Shown piece by piece: positions 25,001-37,299 of a stretch of DNA of 64,000 nucleotides (its first letter is position 1; each line of letters begins with the position of its first letter). Under the pieces are notes generated by a model that had not been told where the DNA came from, did no database searches, and was given only the letters and a program-made list of their open reading frames with translations. The stretch is from the NCBI RefSeq assembly GCF_036785885.1, contig NC_092323.1:6890501-6954500 (forward strand), written 5' to 3'. The position numbers were made by a program, and so were the translations under genes. Source of the stretch: Coffea arabica. Lineage: Eukaryota; Streptophyta; Magnoliopsida; Gentianales; Rubiaceae.

Positions 25001-27059
25001 TAGGGACATAAAATTGGAAAAAAAGAATATTGACAAAACCATTTAGAAGCACGGAATTAATCAGGAAACTTTGACAACAAACCTCCTCTCTTGCTGACAA
25101 GGACGTTTGTAAAAGATCCAAATCTTGTTTTTTCTCAAAAAGAACTTTGCGCTCGTTCTCTACATCCAACTTTGAAGCTTCCAATTGCTTCTCAAGCCTG
25201 GTTAATTCTTGAGATCTGTTAAAAACGTACTCCTCCCTTTGGTTAAGTAAAGATTGCCCATCAAGCAATCTGTCTTGAGACTGCTGCAAAACTTTTTGCC
25301 TTTCACGTAAAGATTGCCTCTCAGAGTGGATTTCATTCTCTTTGTTGTCACACCTAGAATGTAAGAAAAAGACGAACTCATGATTTAATCACCCTCAATA
25401 CATTCAAATTCCAGAAGCTGAAATGTAAGTTAGAATTACAGTTAGCTTAACAATATTTCACAATAGGGTACTTCAATATATGCTGACTTCCGAGCAATAA
25501 TTAAACTAAGACCAGAACAGAGACTAGAGATAATGAAATACATGGCACACATGCATGAAAAGAATTGCTACAATTAACTCAACTGCTCAGATTATTTCAC
25601 AGTAAAATGCCAGGCACGGAGCATCTAGTAATAAATTAGCATGACAGAACAGACATACATAAGGACCTGGAAAATATCCCCACCAACCGCAAAAAAAAGG
25701 GGAACAAAGAAAGAATAAAAGCAATGTCTTTCCTTTTAGATACAAGAGACCAATATGATTCAGAAGACTTACTCAGATTTGAATGACAAGATCCGCCTTC
25801 TAAGGTCATCTTCACGTTCTTCAACTTCACGTAGCTTTCTTTCAGCAGCTCGGTGATATCGACTAGCTTCTGCTTCCAATGATTCTGCTGCACAGAGTTT
25901 TGCCTGAACCTCAGTTAATTTCTTCTGAGCATCCTCTGTCACACTTCGTGCTTCAGCCAATTTACTCTCAGCTGCAACTTTTGCCTCAGCAGACTCTGCT
26001 CTCATCTCATGCAGTGCTTTCTCAATCTACAACAACAGAAAGTCAAGAACAAACAAGCAAAATACAGTGACACATGGAAAAAGAAGGAACTTTGAACATT
26101 CATACATTTGCAACACATTCTTTCTCAACACCAAGAGCTTTCTTAAGAGCATCTTCTCGCTTCTTTGCTTCAGCCAAATCAGACGCACGTGCAGCCTGTT
26201 CACGCTTATAGTTCAACTCAGCAGCATCAGCAGCAGCTTTCAATTGATCATACTTTGAAACCCACTCTTTTCTTTCCAAGAGGATAAGACCCATATGATG
26301 TTCAATATCGTATTTCTGAAAATCAAACCACAGATTCTGTCAAATTGATGAGTAACTGTACTTCAAGACCCTAGACAAAATTCTTGCTTTTTCCCCCATA
26401 GATCCCCCACTTTTCTCCGCCTTTGGGACGGAATACCAGGAGAAAAGAAAAAAGAAATTTGATTTTGGTCATAAATGTTCAGGAAGACTTAGTTACAAAA
26501 AGTAATAACAACCATTTAAGTTCATGTCCTACAGCATTTCCCTGTCTTCACATAATTCTGTGTAAAACAACCAAAGAGTACAAATTTGATTATCCATTAA
26601 TAGAAAACAGTAAATTTCAAGAATCCCCAATTGGAGAATCAGCATATTTAATTAAAATCAATCAACTTCCTTCTAAGTTATCAACAACCAGAGAAGAATC
26701 GGCAAGTAAAATCACAGTATTCCCTAACAATAACTACAAAGTCAGAAATTCTTGATTATGGAAAGTGCAGAAAGGGTATAAGAAGGGGAAAAAATGCAAA
26801 AAGAAGTAAACTGATTTAAAAAGGGGGAAAAAACCTCAGCTTCAAGGCGGGCAATATTGGCGATAAGAGCAGCCTTGTCCCTCCGTTTGATAGACTCTTC
26901 ATCGAAACCAGCCTCTTTAAGTCGCTTCCATATGGCTTCATCAGTCAACGGCGTCCTGAAAACTCTACCACCAGAATCCGGCACAGTAAATGGCGTCATC
27001 AGAGTAGTCACCTGAGTCTTTGGTGTCAGTGCTAATCTCTCTGACAGAGGACTCGCCAT
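22071..27059 (-). CDS. CRWN4: CRWN4-type nuclear matrix constituent protein
   Basis: Eight exons on the minus strand: 27059-26835, 26315-26106, 26026-25773, 25353-25083, 24997-24914, 24825-23405, 23312-23150 and 22172-22071. They encode 909 residues. The N-terminus has VFRTPLTDEAIWKRLKEAGF (33-52), the signature of the LINC/CRWN/NMCP family, with nearby TP sites typical of cell-cycle kinase targets. From about residue 70 to 750 the protein is almost uninterrupted Glu/Lys/Leu-rich coiled coil. The C-terminal part has the conserved LSWLKRC block (788-794) and a basic cluster KKRR (806-809) that probably acts as a nuclear localisation signal. Family members form a lamina-like layer at the plant inner nuclear envelope and control nuclear size and heterochromatin organisation. 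Recalled Arabidopsis CRWN4 aligns along the whole length. The last two exons are less conserved, so the 3' structure is a little less certain. Confidence 0.94.
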
Positions 27060-28760
27060 CCTCTCTGAACAATAATAAATTTTTTTTTTAAAAAAAAAAA
27101 AAAAAAAAAAGGAATGGATAAGAAAAGATAAAACCCCTAGCTTGTTTTTTTCCCTAAATTTATTTCTGCTGAAGTCTTCAACAACTTAAATGCAGATCAA
27201 AGTTGGGTTCTCGAGCAAGAACTGGGTGGTGAAGACCCACGAAAACTGCCCTCTACTTGCTTTTTTCCCCCCTTTGTTTTATGCCTTTTTCTTAGCGGCG
27301 AGTGGTGGTGGACAACTGGGGCCTCGGTTGCTCTGAGTTGGAAACTGGAATGGAATTAAAATATGATTTGATTTGAATCGGCAGCAAAGGAAGAAAGAGG
27401 GCTTCGTTTCCAGGTAAAGGTAGTACAACTGCTAAAATAGAGAATAACCCAGCAAGTAATTAGAGGAAATGATGAGGTTTAGTGAGGGTTTCTTCTCATT
27501 ATTATAAGTGTTCTTTTAAGTTTTCATTACCGAAAATCACACATCTGGAGTCTGGACCCTGAAATTCAAAACTTTAAAATGGGTGTTAATATGCAAACCT
27601 CTCCGGCTTAAATTAATTGCTCGAGTCTTACGGTGGAAGCTGAAGAAAGAAAAGGAAAGTCCTACGGAAGGTCAGCAGCTGTCGAGGACTAACTATGACT
27701 AGCAGAATAAATTGTGCGCTACTCCTAAGTACCTATCAAAGCTTTTGCGTTAATTACAAATAATCTCCTTAAGCTATAGCCTGACTCTCGTTTTATTCAC
27801 TGACCATTTTTGATACTTCACCCACCAAACTATCATTTTGAAAGGCATTATTAAAATAATAATAATAAAACTTATATAATGTGCTGTAAAATTGATGAAT
27901 TTCAATTTTCAAATCACAACTTAAAGAATTAAGGCTTACAAAATGCAGAAATGTTTGAATTGTAAATTATTACACCTTACTTACACAAACTAACTTGCTT
28001 GCATCATCAACACATTTTCCAATCACTTTTTTATCTCACATACACCATATCAAAAAAGTACAACAGTATTTTTTTTTATAAAATTATCTCAAATAATTTA
28101 CTGTCCAAGCACGATTAAAATCGTTTTTTAAAACCTTTTAATCCCTTTCCCCACCCCCAAATTGCCAGACAGATTCCTTCCATTAGCCATTCCCTGACCA
28201 TTGGACAGAAGACAAGGATTGAGCTCCCTTTTAATCTCACTATGTAGAGTCTACATCCATATCCCAAAAAGTGGAACAAGTACAATTCCTTTGTTTTTTT
28301 TCCCTTCAATCCAAATGGGGCCTCTTCTTTGTTTTTTTTATATAAAAATTTTAATACTCTATGATTATTTTTTTTATTCATTACTCATCAAAGAAGTACA
28401 AGGCTATGGAGTGAAGAAAATAGAAAGAAGATAAGAGAAACAGAAGGAAGAAAAAAGAGTAAACACGAAAAATCAAAAGCAAGTTTATTGAGGGACAATT
28501 TTGTCTCATAGAGAGTAAAACCACACAATTCAAAGGTTGGGATTAAAGTGAAAATTAGGTTATACCTTAAGAAGATTTATTCTGATTGACCTAAAACTTT
28601 TCTTCTTTTTTTTTTGGGTTTTCCTGAGCACTCCTTTTTTTAACCATGGCTAAGCCATACACGTGGTGAGACTGAGACCACCCCTTGTCAATTTCGCTTT
28701 TGTGAAGGGGTAAGAAAATTCAACCAAAAAACAAACAGAGTGGAGATTGGTTTTTGTTTG
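27060..28760. other. CRWN4 upstream region
   Basis: This is the presumed leader and promoter of CRWN4, read leftwards. Just upstream of the start codon, plus-strand bases about 27079-27110 are a T9 run directly followed by an A22 run, which could form a hairpin in the leader. The remainder is AT-rich. A short G-poor region near 28137-28150 and poly-T tracts are the only other features. No gene is seen. Confidence 0.45.
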
Positions 28761-28769
28761 ATAGAAAAA

Positions 28770-30299
28770 GGGATAATTTCAGAAACCTCCCCTGAGGTTT
28801 CTGACATTTACACTCACCTTCCCTGTGGTTTGAACAATTACACTAACCTCCCCTGAGGTTACTAATCCTTTACAAATTCAGTCCAAATGATTAAAATATT
28901 GTTTTAGAGAGTGAAATTAGAATTTTGTACCTGATTTGCCCTTTGTGCTACATGTCCAATGAATGACAAAGTATTACAAATTAATTAATAATTAATAAAT
29001 TTTAAGGAACGTAGTTTATAGGCAAATACGTATTACTTATTTAAAGTACCAGCTCTTTACGGGTATTTTACTTTCAAACATTTACTTTATTACAAATATT
29101 TATTCTCAAATACATATTTGTATTTACTCTCAAATATTTAATTTTTGTTAAACAAAAAACCTACCAGTTTTTCTTTCGTAGAAATATTAATATAACACTT
29201 TTTCAATTTTAGTTATAAATATTTATATATTTAGCATAAATTAAATGATTCAGGATAAAATACTCATAAAGAGCTAATACTTTACTCATGTAATGGATGA
29301 AAATCATAAAAAATTAATACTTTATGGGCCATTTCTTTTTTAAAAAAATATTTAATTTATATTAAATAGATAACCTACTAATTTTCTTTTTGCGAGAATA
29401 TTACTGTAACACTTTTTAATTTTTAATCACAAACGTTAATATATTTATCATAAATTAAATATTTAAAAATAAAATATCTGTAAAGGGCGAGTACTTTAAA
29501 TAATATAAGGAGTGTAGTTTATTGATTTAAGTAAGGAGTGTAGTTGATAGGCAAATACACATAACCTATTTAAAGTACCCGCCCTTTACAGATATTTTAT
29601 TTTCAAATATTTAATTTATGATAAATATATTAACATTTGTAATTAAAAAGTAAAAAATGTTACAGTAATATTCTCGCAAAAAGAAAATCAGTAGGTTATC
29701 TATTTAATATAAATTAAATATTTTTTAAAAAAAGAAATGGCCCATAAAGTATTAATTTTTTATTATTTTCATCAATTACATGAGTAAAGTATTAGCTCTT
29801 TATGAGTATTTTATCCTGAATCATTTAATTTATGTTAAATACATAAATATTTATAACTAAAATTGAAAAAGTGTTATATTAATATTTCTACGGAAGAAAA
29901 ACTGGTAGGTTTTTTGTTTAACAAAAATTAAATATTTGAGAGTAAATACAAATCTGTATTTGAGAATAAATATTTGTAATAAAGTAAATGTTTGAAAGTA
30001 AAATACATGTAAAGAGCCGGTACTTTAAATAAGTAATACGTATTTGCCTATAAATTACGCTCCTTAAAGTTTATTAATTATTAATTAATTTGTAATACTT
30101 TGTCATTCATTGGACACGTAGCACAAAGGGCAAATCAGATACAAAATTCTAATTTCACTTTCTAAAATAATATTTTAATCATTTGGACTGGATTTGTAAA
30201 GGATTAGTAACCTCAGGGGAGGTTAGTGTAATTGTTCAAACCACAGGGGAGGTGAGTGTAAATGTCAGAAACCTCAGGGGAGATTTCTGAAATTATCCC
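28770..30299. mobile_element. 1.53-kb palindromic Mutator-like foldback element
   Basis: The element is a near-perfect inverted repeat: a left arm of about 737 bp (28770 to about 29506), a right arm of about 734 bp (about 29566-30299) and a spacer of about 60 bp. It starts GGGATAATTTCAGAAACCTC and the reverse complement of its right end starts GGGATAATTTCAGAAATCTC. It is flanked by the identical 9-mer ATAGAAAAA at 28761-28769 and 30300-30308, the duplication length of Mutator-like transposons. The outer 100 bp contain three copies of a CCTCCCCTGAGGTT or CCTTCCCTGTGGTT unit spaced about 40 bp apart. The interior is AT-rich with no transposase. Each arm also contains two diverged tandem copies of a 150-bp segment. 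It is non-autonomous, and transcripts would form very long double-stranded RNA. Confidence 0.85.
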
Positions 30300-30308
30300 A
30301 TAGAAAAA

Positions 30309-30668
30309 CCATCGCTCATCATGAACGAAAGCATGACACTGAAATTATCCCATAAGTCACTTACAAATTTTCATGAATCGCCTATAAACACAATCCTTAC
30401 ATACATTGGTAGTTTGATACTCCTTAATCATATGTTTGTAACTTCATGGCTAATGCAGTAGTCCTGACTAAACGCATTAGTAAAGGACATAAAAACGCAA
30501 AATCAAAGCGCAACTCTACTATTGTACTAAATTCTCTAACTAGTACTTTTCATCGGAGTTAATTCATGTTTCAACCGGTAGACGGTGGCATTTGTCTGAT
30601 AACAGTAGGAGCAACGAGAGCTTTAGAATTGGAGACTGCGAGATGAGCAAAACCAGAGACCTTAATCG
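30309..30668. other. Probable 3' flank of the Pro-X carboxypeptidase gene
   Basis: This is non-coding sequence between the palindromic transposon and the carboxypeptidase stop codon. Because that gene reads leftwards, its 3' UTR must lie here. This puts the transposon within about 370 bp of the coding end, possibly at or near the transcript end. Confidence 0.45.
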
Positions 30669-33600
30669 TTACGCCGTGAATGTTGCCCTTTTGTTATCGT
30701 AGTACTCCTGCAACCACTTCTTGATCAGCTTCACTTCAGATTCCCGTTGGTCCACTAACCAATCGGGATCCTCATCGGTTGCTGCGCGTAAATCTAAGTG
30801 ATGAGCACCTGAGACACCGACAAAACGGTTCATCAGTCGATTGAAGCATTTACACTGGCTTGTTGTAATTGCTAAACCACAGCAACATAATCAAAATTAT
30901 GCTCTTTCATGCATGAGGGAAATAGAAGCTGACTTTGCTGGGATTTGAATGAATGGAGTAATATGGCAGGTATAACCCTGGTAAGATTAAAGGAGCACTG
31001 ACCCTAAGTTTTGGAGGTCTGTGTAAAGTTTTAATATACAAAAGTATAATCTTTAGGTTCTTGGGTGGAGCACATAACCTGATATCCTTGGTTATATAAC
31101 ACCTATTAGTTTTAATAAACTCAATTACTTCAAGATATTGAATATTCATCGCCGAATACAAATACCCGAATTAACACTAGTGGTCAAAGACAAGCCCATA
31201 TATGGCATGTACATATCGGTACAAGGAAGAAAATATAAATTAACAGGCTTGCTGACAAGTGGAGAATGAATGCAATGGCCACCAGCAGAAGAGCTATTTA
31301 ACCGGTAAGGCATGGACTACTGGTAATGGACATGACGAAGCAATGAAAGCTTTTTACTCTATATCACTAGCTTTGGCATGAATCACCTGATATTTAATCC
31401 TAGAAACTCTAAATTGTAAATTAAGGTTTATAGTAGTGTTATTTCTACGAATATTGCACTTTCTAACATAGATTTAAGAAAATATCTTCTTTTTTTTTAT
31501 TGCTCATTTCATAATTGACAAGTGGAATTTTTCAAACTTGAATTCGGTTTCTGTAAATCAATTTCACAGAATTCAAACAAACAGATCTTAGACTGCAGTG
31601 ATGCAGGGTATGATGTGGATGAGAAGACAGAATTCAAGATCAGTTTAGCATGTGATCTCATTGATGAGAGTGAAAACTTGTGGCATAAAATTAGTTCAAT
31701 GTTGCTACTATGAGACCAGAAAGATAGAAAAACTTACCTTTTTCTGTAACAAGTGCAACAATAGTTTCTGAAACATCCTCCAGAACACTGCAGCACATAC
31801 ATTTTAGTCAAACGTTGGTGAATGAATGCTCCATGATTTTATAGATTCATAGTAAACTAAGAGGTCACCTGCCGCCACTCCATGGATCTAATAGGCCGTT
31901 TGAGAAAATGATGTTACTACCAAATTTTTTCAGAACATTTTTGAAATCCTGAGCAACAAGAAAGAAGCAAATTTATTAGACCAGAAAAGCTAAAATTTGG
32001 CATCATGCTCGCCTCCAAGGACAGGTACAAAGAACAAGATTCCATTTATGATTTAGAAGGTTGCAAAGCTGAATAATCAGTAGATAAGTAGGATGTAAGA
32101 ATATGTTTAGCCTCTGGTTGCTGCAGTATATGGTCAACAGATATCAGCTAAATTTAAATTATGCATATTTTGGGTAACAGGCACTGTTTAGGTGCTAGAC
32201 AAGATTGATGCAACTTTTAGCTCAGATATGATTTAAATTAAAGATATGCCCTAGAATCTTTTTAATACATGCTGCAAGATTTCATGCTCCATGATAAAAA
32301 TGGCAGTCATAATTCAGAAGGAAGTCACCCATCAGAGAATGATGGGCCCAGTAACAGTGCCAAATTGAACATATTCTCCAGAAACAACAAAATCGGAACC
32401 AATATGCAGGGAACATTTAAGTAAGACATAAAATAGCTAATATAGATATAATCCATGATGGACATCAAGACACTTGGTATCGTTTTCTCTATCTCCAAAA
32501 CCCACAGCTTCCGTGATGAGAAAGATGTTCTTTTCTATATTTTGTTTGAGCTTATAATAGAACTCGGATTCTATGTAGAAACTATTACAACTTGCATACA
32601 TTTCACTCTCCACCAGCAACCACACTCTTAGCTTCCTTCCCCCCTTCCTCTACTTCTTTTTTGCTTGCCAAGTTACAAGACAGCCGTGTTAAAGCCTCAC
32701 TATTTTCAACCACATTTACATCTTTCTACAAATCAATAAATGGTTTCCAAGCTGCATGAAGATTCAAAAGTCAACAAATTTAGCTCAAGAAAATCATTTG
32801 TAATGAATAGCCTTCTAACAGATCACTGAAAAGTTGAAGATGCTCTTCTCAAGGAAGTTAAAGAAAGACAGGACAAAAAGAGAAGCAAGTAGGTCATCCA
32901 GCAACTTAGTTAAAGCATTATTCATGTACATGTCCACCAAATTCAGTAGAAATCCATGTAGGCCTTGGCTTGACATTATAATCCTTCAGACATCGTTCCT
33001 CATCATCAGCATAATTATACTCAAATTCTGGAAACATGCTCGTGTTTTTGCTACTAGCAAATGGCATAACCATTTCAGTACAAGCCTGAAAATGTAGAAA
33101 GAAACCAAGAATATCAACATAGTGGTATCCCTTGGAGCATGCATATATTTATTTCGCCAGTTAAAATGCAAGAAATCTTTTTTGTGAAAATTGACACCTG
33201 CCAATCCCACCCGATCATGCCATGGGGGTCGTCATCCAGGTTAAAGCAATCAACGGTTCCAGTGTAATTATAGTAGACATTAACTCCTTCATATACACGC
33301 TGCAGGGTGCTTGTCCCATCAGGACAACTGTCAATCCTTCTGCATAGCTGAAAAAGAAGAAAAACAGTTGCATAACAAGGCCCTGTGACTAATAAGGGCT
33401 AGACAAGTTATCATTTAAGAGATATCTACAACCAGAGGCATCAATCCAAATTCAAGCCAGACAAGATAACATAAGGAAAAACATCAAACCACATTGCCAA
33501 CAGTTTATAGGACATAGCTCATTTAAATGCTAGGGAAAGGATATACATCCAGAGAAGAACACCTTGTCTTTTTCTCATCTTCAGGTGGTAACCACCTCAG

Positions 33601-35490
33601 TTACTAAAAGACGATATTATAATCAGGGTAGTTTTCAAGAAACTTTAGCTAGAAAAGTTTCTAGGAAATTAGGACTAAGAAATATCGTCCATAAGAGACA
33701 AGCAAACTTGATAATTTTGACACTTGTAGCTCCTGCCAAGCTATAAAAAACATCCAACCCAATCAAAAGATTCAGTCCCAAAAAGAACCTCTTTTATTGG
33801 ATTCCCAGGCAAAGGCATCAAGAAGTCAGCAGGATATGGATAGTCAGCCATTGCCAAATAACTATAAGCAGAGTCGAGCCAATCAGAAAGATCTTCACTG
33901 CTATCCAGCTTCCTGACCAATTATTTCAATTGGATCAGGAGACTTGAGAAGAATGTTATCAAGAATGTTATCTATTTGATGACAAAATTACAGTGACATG
34001 CCCTTACCGACAGAAATGAAAAGCCTTTGTCAGCTGGTTAAGTCCATCGTTTTCTTCTCCCTTTGATGCAATTATATCCCAAGACTCTTTGATTGTGTTG
34101 AAGCAGCTAATACTCTCGCGCTATGGATGTAAATACACAATCGACATCAGGTTTAAAGTGCAGTACAAAATGACACATCATAATACAAACCAGGTACACG
34201 AGCAACTTAAAACATACTCTAAAATCATTAGAGACTATGTCATAGTAAGTTTCAGGAGGCACAATATCTTCAAACTGAAGAACTGGTGCTGAGGAAGCCA
34301 ATGCCCCAATAGCAATATGAGGATACTTTAGCCGCATCCATGCTGCCAGCACTGCATCATGTGCCATTATATTCAGTGCTGATAAATATATCATCAAAAC
34401 ATAGAGATACGAGATGCAAACTGATACCGTCACTCACTTCCTCCATACGATCCACCAAATAAGACTACAGGGCAAGCTTGAGCAGAAAGATTCCGTTTAA
34501 GCTCAGTGATGAAAACAGCATAATCAGCAAGCGCTTGCTCAGCTGTTAAGTATGACAATGTACTCGCGTTCTTGTATGCAATCTCCCGACTTCCATATGG
34601 CATTGACTCCCCGTAGTACCGGTGCTGCCAATCAAAATTCTCAATCAAATTAGACAAATGCACGGGACAAGGACAAAAACCTAACCAACCCCCCCCCCCC
34701 CCCTTCCCAACCTAATACATTTACATCACTCAAACTAAAGTGGCCTCTTTAACATTTACGTCCCACCAAGGAAAAGAAGACAAAGATCAAATTGAGGGTC
34801 CAACAAATATGTCTGTTCCTACAACATATATCAGAATCAACCTTTTAATCTCAACTTTATATAATTATATTTGTAGAAGATTTATGTAAAGCAGACAGCT
34901 TTTACCAGTACATTCAACCATTATTGCACCCAAATGACACGAGTCTTGTACAGAATTAGAAGGCAATGTTCAACTTTGATTTATGGTATAAAGCATTTAC
35001 CTTTTTCATTTTTTGTTTAAATTGATCAAAGTACCCTTCTAATCTGTATTATGAGAAAAATGGTCTTTGTTGAATCCTACAAAGTAGTTCGTAGAAGTAT
35101 AATCAATCTAACCTCTGGAAAAATGATCATGGCGCCGAAGCGGGGGGCAATTTCCCAAACAAAGCCAGTGTTGGCAGCGAACCATTCAATATTGCCTTCA
35201 TTGCCGCAGTAGAAGAGGATGGGGCCGAGACGGGAAGGCCCCAGCCAGTGCTGAGTATTGATCAAGTATTTCTGGCGGAAAGATGGGAGGTCGGCGAAGC
35301 TGAAGTGGTCAAGCCGCTGCTCAAAGTATCGGGTCTCGTATTTTTGGTCCGTCGGTTGGTGGAGGTGGGAGAATTTACCGAGAAAGCGAGGGGCATGTTT
35401 GGAAGATCGAGGGGGATAAGAGTTAGCTGAGGAGGAGAGGGACAGAAGGATTAGGAAAGAGAGCACGAGAGGGAATGGTGGAGTGGCCAT
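30669..35490 (-). CDS. Lysosomal Pro-X carboxypeptidase-like serine protease (S28)
   Basis: Ten exons on the minus strand: 35490-35113, 34624-34438, 34351-34218, 34120-34008, 33912-33789, 33347-33198, 33085-32930, 31948-31869, 31787-31738 and 30808-30669. They give 503 residues, the normal size for the family. A hydrophobic signal peptide (about residues 1-27) predicts entry to the secretory pathway, to vacuole or apoplast. The S28 catalytic parts are all present: Ser185 in GGSYGG, Asp435 in [10 protein letters not shown], and His in GAHHLDLR (458-465). The [11 protein letters not shown] block (from 127) is also typical. The enzymes cleave C-terminal residues after proline. The first ATG of the frame is at 35490; the frame runs open a little further upstream without an ATG. 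Several introns are long, and intron 1 contains a 15-base C run (34689-34703 on the plus strand). The physiological substrate is unknown. Confidence 0.95.
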
Positions 35491-36851
35491 TATCTTAGTT
35501 GACAACCTCCTTCAGGCCATAGGCAGGGGAAGTGGGTGGTGGTACGAGTGATAAAGAGCTGTGTAGGTACTGCTGTTAGATTTTCTGTGTACAGTTTCCG
35601 TCTCCGGCGACTTTGGAAACACAAGTCAACAAACTAGTAGTACACTTCGTAATGTATTGTTTAACAGAGGTCGAACCGTAGAAGAAGAAGTCTCGGAGGT
35701 CATTTGATACTTATAACAACTCATGTTGTCTGAGACATGCGTAACAACTTACGTGATTTCATTAATCAAATTCTACTTTGAAATCCATTTAATTATTTAT
35801 CTCTGAGAATATTACTAAACCCAGTCTTTTTCTAGTCAACAGATTGACTTTTGCAATTTAGTAAAGTAACTCCACAGGAAACCACAAAAGCCGGCAACTC
35901 TTGTGGTTCCTGAGGACCTTAATAAACTACCCAAATCCCCCTCCCAATTTCGATGTGGGACAAACCTAAGCACTCAAAGCCTCACGCACTAAAGAGCAAC
36001 GCACACCCCAAGCGGACAGTTTGTCTTTTTCTAGTCAACAGATTGACTTTTGCAATTTAGTAAAGTAACTCCAATTTACTAAACCCAGTCAGTGCATCAT
36101 TAATCTATAAACTCTAAATTTATAATCAGAATTATTCTCAATCCTCTCAGCATTAGATATTTTTTGTTACTCTATACACTTTTTTTTAATTTGAATATTT
36201 GTCATTGACTTGAAATTTCAGAAAATCATTCTCAAATAACTGGTGATTTACTTGAAATGGAATTCTAAAAAATTACTACACCTATTATGAAAAAAAAAAT
36301 TTATTTGTAGATGTCAAATTTGTTACCATTATCAAATTTTTAAGGTGAGATCCGATAAGAGAACTACCCAAGGGGTTGAGAATCAGACCCGCATTGGCGC
36401 GGAGTGGAGTGGATTATACAGTTGCAAGAGCGGAGTTTGAAGCTTGTTTACTGTTTCTGATTTCACACACCTAAAAAAACTCGATAACAAAAAAAATATG
36501 AATGGGAAATTACTAGTAAAATTTATTTTTAAAAATAATTATAAGACAATTGCGCCTCTAATATCGGCATCAATGTATCAGTGACTAATAGGACATACTC
36601 AACCCCAATATAAATAAAATTATAAGCCTGATTTAATAGCGAAGTTGTCAATCATCATAAATCCCCATAATGTTTTTAGTGTATTTTCCTGATACTATAC
36701 TGATATTCACCACAGCAAAAACTTAAATAATTGCACGTAATAAACACCATGATTTTATTCACATACATCTTCCACATAGTTGGCTTTAGTTGGAATGCTC
36801 TTCTAGCTTGATTGTTTTCCTTTCTCAAGGGAAAAAAGTATATATAGACAA
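35491..36851. other. Carboxypeptidase upstream region and intergenic DNA
   Basis: The first few hundred bases are the presumed promoter of the leftward carboxypeptidase gene. The rest includes the duplicated block at 35812-36090 (listed separately) and AT-rich DNA. No gene is recognised. Confidence 0.45.
35812..36090. repeat. Mirrored direct-repeat block flanking a 148-bp insert
   Basis: A 51-bp segment beginning GTCTTTTTCTAGTCAACAGA occurs at 35824-35874 and again at 36023-36073 in the same orientation and apparently without mismatch. The 15-mer TTACTAAACCCAGTC lies just before the first copy (35812-35826) and just after the second (36076-36090). The 148 bp between the copies contain CGATGTGGGACA, whose reverse complement TGTCCCACATCG is a string often seen in plant retroelement repeats. 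The block may be an insertion with an unusually long target duplication, or a repair-generated duplication. Confidence 0.7.
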
Positions 36852-37250
36852 GAGCGAGTAGATAATAGTAGCTCAGGACCTGAGAAAAGATGTTGTGAGC
36901 CCCGGGTTGAAGAAACAATTGCAATCAGAACAGCACTTATCAAAGCAAAGCACAAGGGATGGAAAAATATTGAACTTCAATCTGATTGCACTGTGGTAGT
37001 AGATAAGACCAAGGACGAGAGTACAAATGATCAGAAGATTGGTGCATTCCTAGAAGATATTAGGGAACTTAAACAAAGTTTCTGTAAATGCTACTTCTCT
37101 GTTATTAAAAGGAAAGATAACTATTTTAGTTACAATTTGACAAAGTTTGCCCTGAACTTGCTTAGTGAAATCATGTAAAAGGAATCCTTCCCCATTTGTT
37201 TAGCTAGATTATCCAAGGAAGATATAGGAGGAGTTACTCCAGTTATTTAA
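36852..37250 (+). pseudogene. RNase H-like (RVT_3-type) fragment
   Basis: One reading frame, open from at least 36852, encodes an RNase H-fold piece. It includes AIRTALIKAKHKGWKNIEL, then QSDCTVVVD where the Asp-Ser/Cys of the catalytic core would be, and ends with a KRKDNYFSYNLTKFAL-like helix resembling the RNA-binding or Asn-Ala-Asp-Leu tail of these proteins. An in-frame TAA at 37176-37178 interrupts it, after which the same frame continues for 23 codons to a second stop at 37250. No full-length start or upstream reverse-transcriptase domain is visible. It is probably a remnant of a non-LTR retroelement or of a plant RNase H-like gene. It could be the last exon of an unrecognised gene, but the stop argues against this. 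Confidence 0.55.
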
Positions 37251-37299
37251 CAATTTTATAGCTGTAATATATTCCATTATAATTTGGCGAAAAATAAGC

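Noticed and set aside
35491-35505. Upstream start for the Pro-X carboxypeptidase
   Set aside because: The upstream codon is TTG, not ATG. The ATG at 35490 directly precedes the signal peptide.
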